From Kribbella pittospori (GTDB taxonomy: Bacteria > Actinomycetota > Actinomycetes > Propionibacteriales > Kribbellaceae): a DNA stretch of 64,000 nt. Shown piece after piece: positions 59,004-64,000 of the stretch (positions are counted from its first letter, which is position 1; every line of letters starts with the position of its first letter). Below the pieces are notes generated by a model. That model had not been told where the DNA came from, ran no database searches, and worked only from the letters and a program-made list of their open reading frames with translations. Location: assembly GCF_004331465.1 (NCBI RefSeq), contig NZ_SJKB01000013.1, forward strand, positions 62,001-126,000. Direction: 5' to 3'. The translations under genes were made by a program, and so were the position numbers.

Positions 59004-60434
59004 ATGCAAACCCGCCCCCGCCGCATCGGTGCCGTCATCGCCGGTGCTGCCGTCTTCGGCGCGATCGCCGTCGTCGCCGGTAATCAGGCCGACGCCCAGC
59101 AACCCGCCCCCACCCCGATCGACCAACTGCTCGGCCAGGAACTCCAGGGCAAGTCCGCCCTCGGCCGGATCCAGTCCCGCGTCAACGAGCTCGCCGACCG
59201 CAACGGCATGCAGGCAGCCCAGCTGGAACAGATCCTGGCCACCGACAAGACCAGCTGGCTGGACCGCGACGGCAAGCTCTTCTACCGCGAGCCAGTCTCC
59301 GGCGCCAAGCAGTCCGCCACGGCACCGTCCCCGCGCTGGGCCACTCGTGCAGTGTCCGCGGCCACCGGGCCGGCGTTCGAGCTGCACAGCAAGCCGGGAT
59401 CCAACCGGGTCATCTACCTGGACTTCGACGGCCACACCATCAGCGGTACGGCGTGGAACACGAACGGCAAACCTGCCACCGTGAATGTGACGGCGTACGA
59501 CACGAACGGGAACCCGGGCACCTGGAGCACCGCTGAGCAGGACGTCGTCCGTGACGTCTGGGCCCGAGTGGCCGAGGACTATGCGCCGTTCGACGTGGAC
59601 GTGACCACACAGCAGCCGGCCGCGGCGGCGATCACCCGCTCCGGCGCGTCCGACCAGCAGTACGGCACCCGCGTGGTGATCGACCCGACCACCTGGTACC
59701 AGTCCGGCTGCGGTTGCGGCGGCGTCGCGTACGTCGGTGTGTACGACAACACCAGCCAGCACTCGTACTACCAGCCGCCTCTGGTGTTCACGAAGGGTGT
59801 CGGCACCGGCGCGAAGAACATCGCCGAGGCAGCGTCGCACGAGGCCGGTCACAACGTCGGCCTGAGCCACGACGGTACGGCGTCTGTCGGGTACTACGCC
59901 GGTCACGGTGCCTGGGCACCGATCATGGGCGTCGGCTACTCCAAGGCGATCAGCCAGTGGAGCAAGGGCGAGTACACCGGAGCCAACAACAAGGAAGACG
60001 ACTTCGCCGTCATCGGCCAGAACGGTCTGGCGCTGCGTGCCGACGACCACGGCAACACCACCGCTGCCGCCACCACTCTCACCCTCGGCACCAGCGTGAA
60101 CGGCATCTACGCGAACGACTCGGACGTCGACATGTTCCGGATCGACCTGTCCGCCGGCACCTTCACCTTTGCGGCGAACTCGGCTGCGTCCGGGGCGGAC
60201 CTGGACATCAAGCTCCAGCTGCTGAACTCGTCCGGCACCGTCGTCGCAACTGCCGACCCGGCCGCTGGCCAGTCCAACTCCGCAACTCCGACCGGCCTGA
60301 GCGCGAGCATCAGCCGGCAGGTGACCGCGGGCCGCTACTACCTGCGGGTCGACAACACCGGCTACGCCAACCCGGCGAACACCGGCTACTCGACGTACGG
60401 CAGCCGCGGCGCGTACACGGTGCGCGTCAGCTGA
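59004..60434 (+). CDS. Secreted zinc metalloprotease with pre-peptidase C-terminal domain, copy 1
   Basis: The 476-residue protein has a signal peptide, a propeptide-like helical region (about 35-110), and a metalloprotease domain with the HExxHxxGxxH zinc site (HEAGHNVGLSHDG). The preceding GCGCGGVAYVG stretch could carry structural cysteines. A C-terminal PPC-like beta domain (DVDMFRIDLSAG, YYLRVDNTG) ends it. Copy 2 follows after about 105 bases. ATG after GAGGAGG. Confidence 0.87.
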   Translation: MQTRPRRIGAVIAGAAVFGAIAVVAGNQADAQQPAPTPIDQLLGQELQGKSALGRIQSRVNELADRNGMQAAQLEQILATDKTSWLDRDGKLFYREPVSGAKQSATAPSPRWATRAVSAATGPAFELHSKPGSNRVIYLDFDGHTISGTAWNTNGKPATVNVTAYDTNGNPGTWSTAEQDVVRDVWARVAEDYAPFDVDVTTQQPAAAAITRSGASDQQYGTRVVIDPTTWYQSGCGCGGVAYVGVYDNTSQHSYYQPPLVFTKGVGTGAKNIAEAASHEAGHNVGLSHDGTASVGYYAGHGAWAPIMGVGYSKAISQWSKGEYTGANNKEDDFAVIGQNGLALRADDHGNTTAAATTLTLGTSVNGIYANDSDVDMFRIDLSAGTFTFAANSAASGADLDIKLQLLNSSGTVVATADPAAGQSNSATPTGLSASISRQVTAGRYYLRVDNTGYANPANTGYSTYGSRGAYTVRVS

Positions 60435-60446
60435 AACACCTGAGTC

Positions 60447-60488
60447 ACCCGGGGCCGTCGTTCCCACCGAGATCGACGGGCCCCGGGT
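60447..60488. terminator. Hairpin between the two metalloprotease genes
   Basis: A GC-rich stem (60447-60460 with 60474-60488, one bulged base) closes a 13-base loop. It may end the first transcript or reduce read-through into the second gene. Confidence 0.65.
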
Positions 60489-60538
60489 CATGGGGGGACC
60501 CGCCCGCCCCGGGGGGAATCTGGTGAGGAGATTCCTGA

Positions 60539-61972
60539 ATGAAGAGCAAGTTCCGCCGCACCGGCGCGCTCGCCTGCGCCGGTGCTGTCGTGTTCGGAGG
60601 CCTGGCCGTCGCGGCCGCTACTCAGGCCGACGCAGATCAGAAACCGATCGACCAGTTGCTCGCCGAAGCCACGCCCGGCAGTTCGGCGCTCGGCAAGGTG
60701 CAGTCGCGGCTGGACGAGATTGCCCAGCGAAACGGTCTGGCCGAGGAGCAGTTGCAGCGCATCCTGACCACCGACAAGACCAGCTGGCTGGATGCCGATA
60801 GCAAGTTGTTCTTCCGTGAGCCCGGTCTCACGGCCGCCCAGAAGGCACCGGAGGCGTCGCCGCGCTGGGCCACCGAAGCCGTTGCCGGTGCCACCGGTCC
60901 GGCGTTCGAGCTGCACAGCAAGCCCGGGTCCAACCGGGTGATCTACCTGGATTTCGACGGTCACACCATCACCGGTACGGCGTGGAACGCGTCCAAGGGG
61001 ATCGATCCGGTGAACGTGTCGGCGTACGACACCGACGGCGATCCGGCGAACTACAGCACCGCCGAGCAGGACGTCGTACGCGAGGTGTGGGCTCGGGTTG
61101 CCGAGGACTACAGCACCTTTGATGTGGACGTGACCACGCAGGAGCCGCCGCAGTCCGCGATCGACCGGTCCGGTGCGTCGGACGAGCAGTACGGCACGCG
61201 GGTGCTCATCGATCCGGACACCTGGTACCAGTCCGGGTGCGGTTGTGGCGGTGTCGCGTACGTCGGTGTCTATGACAGCACCAGCCAGCACGACTACTAC
61301 CAGCCGGCGCTGGTGTTCACGAAGGGCGTCGGCACCGGTGCGAAGAACCTCGCCGAGGCTGCCTCCCATGAGGCCGGCCACAACGTCGGGCTGAGCCACG
61401 ACGGCACGTCGACTGTCGGCTACTACCAGGGCCACGGCGCCTGGGCTCCGATCATGGGTGTCGGCTACTACCGCGGCATCAGCCAGTGGAGCAAGGGCGA
61501 GTACGCCGACGCGAACAACACCGAAGACGACTACGTGGTCGTCGGGTCGCACGGCCTCGCTCTGCGCGCCGACGAGGCCGGTGGCACGACCGGTGACGCA
61601 GCCGCTCTGAGCGTCGGTACGCCGGCGTCCGGTGTGGTCGCGGCCGAGGACGACACGGACGTCTACCGCGTCGACGTCAGTGCCGCAGGCAACTACACGG
61701 CGACCGCGAGTGCGGCTGCGGTGGGCGGCGACCTCGACATCAAGCTGGACCTGCTCGACAGCGCGGGCTCTGTCATCGCCTCGGCCGACCCGGCGTCGGG
61801 CCAGAGTGACGCCGGTACGCCGACCGGCCTCGGTGCGAGTGTTACCAGCACCCTCCAGCCGGGTACGTACTACCTGCGGATCGACAACGTGGGCTACGGG
61901 GACCCCGTGAACACCGGGTACTCCACCTACGGCAGCCGCGGCGCCTACACCCTCGGCATCGCGCCCTCCTGA
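60539..61972 (+). CDS. Secreted zinc metalloprotease with pre-peptidase C-terminal domain, copy 2
   Basis: The 477-residue paralogue of the preceding gene has the same order: signal peptide, helical pro-region, HEAGHNVGLSHDG zinc site and PPC-like C-terminal domain. The catalytic domains are nearly identical around the zinc site, and the main divergence is in the pro-region and PPC-like domain. ATG after GAGGAG. Confidence 0.87.
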   Translation: MKSKFRRTGALACAGAVVFGGLAVAAATQADADQKPIDQLLAEATPGSSALGKVQSRLDEIAQRNGLAEEQLQRILTTDKTSWLDADSKLFFREPGLTAAQKAPEASPRWATEAVAGATGPAFELHSKPGSNRVIYLDFDGHTITGTAWNASKGIDPVNVSAYDTDGDPANYSTAEQDVVREVWARVAEDYSTFDVDVTTQEPPQSAIDRSGASDEQYGTRVLIDPDTWYQSGCGCGGVAYVGVYDSTSQHDYYQPALVFTKGVGTGAKNLAEAASHEAGHNVGLSHDGTSTVGYYQGHGAWAPIMGVGYYRGISQWSKGEYADANNTEDDYVVVGSHGLALRADEAGGTTGDAAALSVGTPASGVVAAEDDTDVYRVDVSAAGNYTATASAAAVGGDLDIKLDLLDSAGSVIASADPASGQSDAGTPTGLGASVTSTLQPGTYYLRIDNVGYGDPVNTGYSTYGSRGAYTLGIAPS

Positions 61973-61979
61973 TCCCTGT

Positions 61980-62010
61980 GGCTGGCCGGTCTCTGGCGGA
62001 CCGGCCAGCC
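61980..62010. terminator. Bidirectional hairpin terminator
   Basis: GGCTGGCCGGTC (61980-61991) pairs perfectly with GACCGGCCAGCC (61999-62010) across a 7-base loop, between the convergent metalloprotease and M20 peptidase genes. Confidence 0.85.
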
Positions 62011-62018
62011 TCAGGCTC

Positions 62019-63200
62019 TCAAGTCAGGTGCGAGACGGCGAGATGAGCAAGGGCCGCGGACTGGTGAGCCAGAACGTCGTCATCGAAGCGGACGATGCTC
62101 GAGTGGTTGGACGGAGCCTCGTCCTCGGAGACGTCGTCGGGGCGGGCGCCGAGCATGATGAACGTGCCGGGCACCTCGGCGAGGACCATCGAGAAGTCCT
62201 CGGCTCCCATCAACGGGTTCGCCAGTGGTTCGACCCGCTCTGGTCCGAGCAGGTCTGTGAGCTTGGTCTGCGTCTCCGCCGTACGTCCGGCGTGGTTGAT
62301 CGTGACCGGGTACTGCCTGAGGAAGTTCGCGTCGACGGTGCAACCGTGGGCCGAGGCGATTGATTCGGCCAGCGCCGGTAGCTCGTGGGAGAGCTGATCG
62401 AGGCTCGCGTCGGAGAGCGTGCGCACGGTGGCGCCGAGCTTGGCCGAGTTGGGGATCACGTTGATCGCGACCCCGGCGGAGAGTTGCGTCACGGTGATGA
62501 CGACCGGGTCGAACAGGTTCACGCGGCGCGTCACGTAGCTCTGCAACGCCAGCACGATCTCGGCGACGACCGGCACCGGGTCGATCGACTTCTCCGGCTG
62601 TGAACCGTGCCCGCCCTTGCCGTGCACGGTGATGTACAAGCGGTTCGAGCTGGCCATCATCGTGCCGGGCCGGGTCTGGAAGATCCCCTTGGCGGCCAGG
62701 GCCCACACGTGCACGGCGTACGCGGCGATTGGCTTCTCGCCGCTGGCGTTCAGCACGCCTTCCCGGATCATGTACCCGGCGCCGCCGAGTCCTTCTTCAC
62801 CCGGCTGGAACATGAAGATGACGTTCCCGTGCAGCTCCTCGCGATGCGCACTGAGCAACTGCGCGGCACCCACGAGGCCGGCCGTGTGCAGGTCGTGGCC
62901 GCAGGCATGCATGTTGCCGTTCTCAGATGCGTAGTCCAGGCCGGTCTCCTCGATCACCGGCAACGCGTCCATGTCACCGCGGAGGAGGACTGTCGGGCCC
63001 GGGTGCCCACCTCGCAGTACGCCGACGACCGACGTCACCTCCCGCCCGGTCGTCACCTCCAACGGCAGCCCGGCGATGGCGTCGAGCACCAACCCCTGCG
63101 TCTTCGGCAACTCCAGCCCGACCTCAGGATTCCGATGCAACTCCCGCCGCAACTCGACAACTCCCGGCGCGATCCCCGCACTCTCCCGCACCAAATCCAT
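62019..63200 (-). CDS. M20 family metallopeptidase/amidohydrolase
   Basis: The 393-residue protein shows GDMDALPV, HACGHDLHTAGL, FMFQPGEEGLGGAGYM and HGKGGHGSQPEKSIDP, the metal and dimerisation motifs of the M20D (IAA-amino acid hydrolase/hippurate hydrolase) group. It removes an acyl or amino acid from amides; substrate unknown. ATG 63200 follows GAGGAG. Confidence 0.92.
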   Translation of the reverse strand: MDLVRESAGIAPGVVELRRELHRNPEVGLELPKTQGLVLDAIAGLPLEVTTGREVTSVVGVLRGGHPGPTVLLRGDMDALPVIEETGLDYASENGNMHACGHDLHTAGLVGAAQLLSAHREELHGNVIFMFQPGEEGLGGAGYMIREGVLNASGEKPIAAYAVHVWALAAKGIFQTRPGTMMASSNRLYITVHGKGGHGSQPEKSIDPVPVVAEIVLALQSYVTRRVNLFDPVVITVTQLSAGVAINVIPNSAKLGATVRTLSDASLDQLSHELPALAESIASAHGCTVDANFLRQYPVTINHAGRTAETQTKLTDLLGPERVEPLANPLMGAEDFSMVLAEVPGTFIMLGARPDDVSEDEAPSNHSSIVRFDDDVLAHQSAALAHLAVSHLT

Positions 63201-63621
63201 CAGCCACTCCTCACAGGTAACCCAACCCCGGAGCCACCGTACCCGCCCCGCCCCTCCCCACCCCCACCAGCCAACCCACCCCGACACCAACCACCCGCAG
63301 CGCTCACCCCGGGTCCCGACCAGCAGCCAACCCACCTCGACAGCAGCCACCCGCAGCGCTCACCCCGGGTCCCGACCAGCAGCCAACCCACCTCGACAGC
63401 AACCACCCGCAGCGCTCACCCCGGGTCCCCACCACCAGCCAACCCACCCCAGCCCCAACCACTGCAGCGCTCACTCCACAGATCCCCACCACCGGCCAAA
63501 CCGCCTCACCGCAACACCAATCGCTGGAGGCCAGGTCGGTGCGCCGGGGCCAGCCATCCACCCACCGCAAGGGCAGGATTGTTCGTGTGGGTTGGGCTGG
63601 GATTCTGCTTCACTACTTTGC
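63201..63621. repeat. Gene-free stretch with a 56-bp tandem repeat array
   Basis: No gene is supported. Units beginning CCAACCCACC start at 63271, 63327, 63383 and 63439 (period 56 bp), followed by a decayed fifth at 63496. The middle copies are nearly identical. The unit is C-rich on the plus strand and contains CGCAGCGCTCACCCCGGGTC. A period of 56 is not a multiple of 3, so it is not a protein repeat. Confidence 0.85.
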
Positions 63622-64000
63622 ATGGGGCTGGACAGTCGCATCGTGAGCGGGCCGATCGGGCCGCTCCTGCAGATCTGGTCTGCGGAGTGTGACAGTTCGA
63701 CGCCGTTCAGTTCGCTCGCCTCGACCACCGCCGGGATCGGGTTCGCGCGGATCGGGGGCACCTGGGCAGTGCATCTGCGCGGTCCGGCGACCAAGGCGAC
63801 GACCATGGTGTGCTCGCCCGACACGGAGTTCTTCGGAGTCGATTTCCGCCTCGGGGCGTACCTGCCGATGTTCCCGCCGGCCGGGCTCACCAACATGCGG
63901 GACGCCGTGCTGCCGACGCTCGCGGACGGCCGCATCCTGCTCGACGGCCAGGCCTGGGAGATGCCGACCGCACAGAACATCGACGTCTTCATCGACCGTC
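63622..64000 (+). CDS. Partial AraC-type regulator (N-terminal DUF6597-like domain), cut by the window end
   Basis: An ATG at 63622 (or GTG 63643) opens a frame that runs to the window end without a stop. The translation (VSGPIGPLLQIWSAECDSST and later VCSPDTEFFGVDFRLGAYLP) resembles the N-terminal sensing domain of AraC-family regulators of the DUF6597 type. The DNA-binding part would lie beyond the window. Confidence 0.6.
   Translation, partial: MGLDSRIVSGPIGPLLQIWSAECDSSTPFSSLASTTAGIGFARIGGTWAVHLRGPATKATTMVCSPDTEFFGVDFRLGAYLPMFPPAGLTNMRDAVLPTLADGRILLDGQAWEMPTAQNIDVFIDR

Noticed and set aside
58857..60491. Long minus-strand extension that would fuse to the YCII gene
   Set aside because: It is antisense to the first metalloprotease and lacks any conserved motif; the YCII protein starts at 58853.
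63271..63500. CRISPR-like repeat array
   Set aside because: Units are contiguous with no unique spacers and there are no cas genes nearby; these are simple tandem repeats.
1..64000. tRNA, rRNA, transposase or integrase genes
   Set aside because: No cloverleaf-like sequence with a T-arm, no rRNA-like conserved stretch and no DDE or integrase motifs were seen on either strand by eye.

Overview
The window is high-GC DNA with many GTG and TTG starts, stop-start overlaps between neighbouring genes, and an F420/LLM-type oxidoreductase. Together with the gene order cca / DUF6049 / murJ / pseudokinase / sigM / anti-sigma / trxB / trxA / cwlM, this points to an actinobacterium. A Nocardioides/Kribbella-type relative would fit, but the genus is inferred, not shown. 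The murJ-sigM-trx-cwlM block normally lies next to parB/parA and the replication origin, and a near-consensus parS site lies at 524-539. The left edge is therefore probably origin-proximal, with parB just outside the window.

Layout. 1-1113: mostly non-coding DNA with parS and one possible 42-codon gene. 1114-6903: DUF3817, SURF1, a D-Ala-D-Ala-ligase-like enzyme, a PLP aminotransferase, small membrane proteins and a GNAT enzyme; a degenerate repeat tract (about 1500-2100) runs into the 3' end of the SURF1 gene. 6934-10127: a PadR-controlled MMPL exporter with two matching operator-like repeats. 10170-22074: the envelope/redox/stress core (VOC protein, CwlM-like amidase, thioredoxin and its reductase, anti-sigma, SigM, pseudokinase, MurJ, DUF6049) and, divergently, the CCA-adding enzyme. 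22113-32920: tandem paralogues of unknown function, an aminodeoxychorismate-lyase-like enzyme, an AAA ATPase under an AT-rich palindromic promoter, an ECF sigma factor with a divergent reductase, an amidase, two paralogous secreted proteins and a GH30 glycosidase.

33000-35230 carries six copies of a roughly 135-bp GC-rich repeat, four in one orientation and two in the other, bracketing a winged-helix nucleotidyltransferase/HEPN pair that looks like a toxin-antitoxin module. 35235-41312 is a TetR gene facing a tightly coupled six-gene operon (acyl-CoA dehydrogenase, two SDRs, APH-like kinase, histidine phosphatase, LLM oxidoreductase). It resembles the kinase/dehydrogenase logic of 4-hydroxyacyl-CoA breakdown.

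42407-47423 is the most distinctive locus: a graspetide (omega-ester RiPP) cluster. It holds a precursor peptide (tgmA-like), an ATP-grasp macrocyclase (tgmB-like) and a PIMT-like methyltransferase (tgmC-like, suggesting an aspartimide product). Divergent to these are an XRE regulator and an HFCD-type flavoprotein, with a perfect 7-5-7 inverted repeat in the shared promoter region.

47430-54412: a two-component system facing a lipoprotein / adaptor / ABC exporter operon; the sensor's extracellular domain and the lipoprotein share a cysteine motif. 54314-58853: MFS transporter, DUF4188, alpha/beta hydrolase, thioesterase, zinc alcohol dehydrogenase and a YCII-type protein. 59004-61972: two tandem secreted zinc metalloproteases. 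62019-64000: an M20 peptidase, a 56-bp tandem repeat array and the start of a probable AraC-type regulator cut by the window end. No tRNA, rRNA, CRISPR array or transposase was seen.
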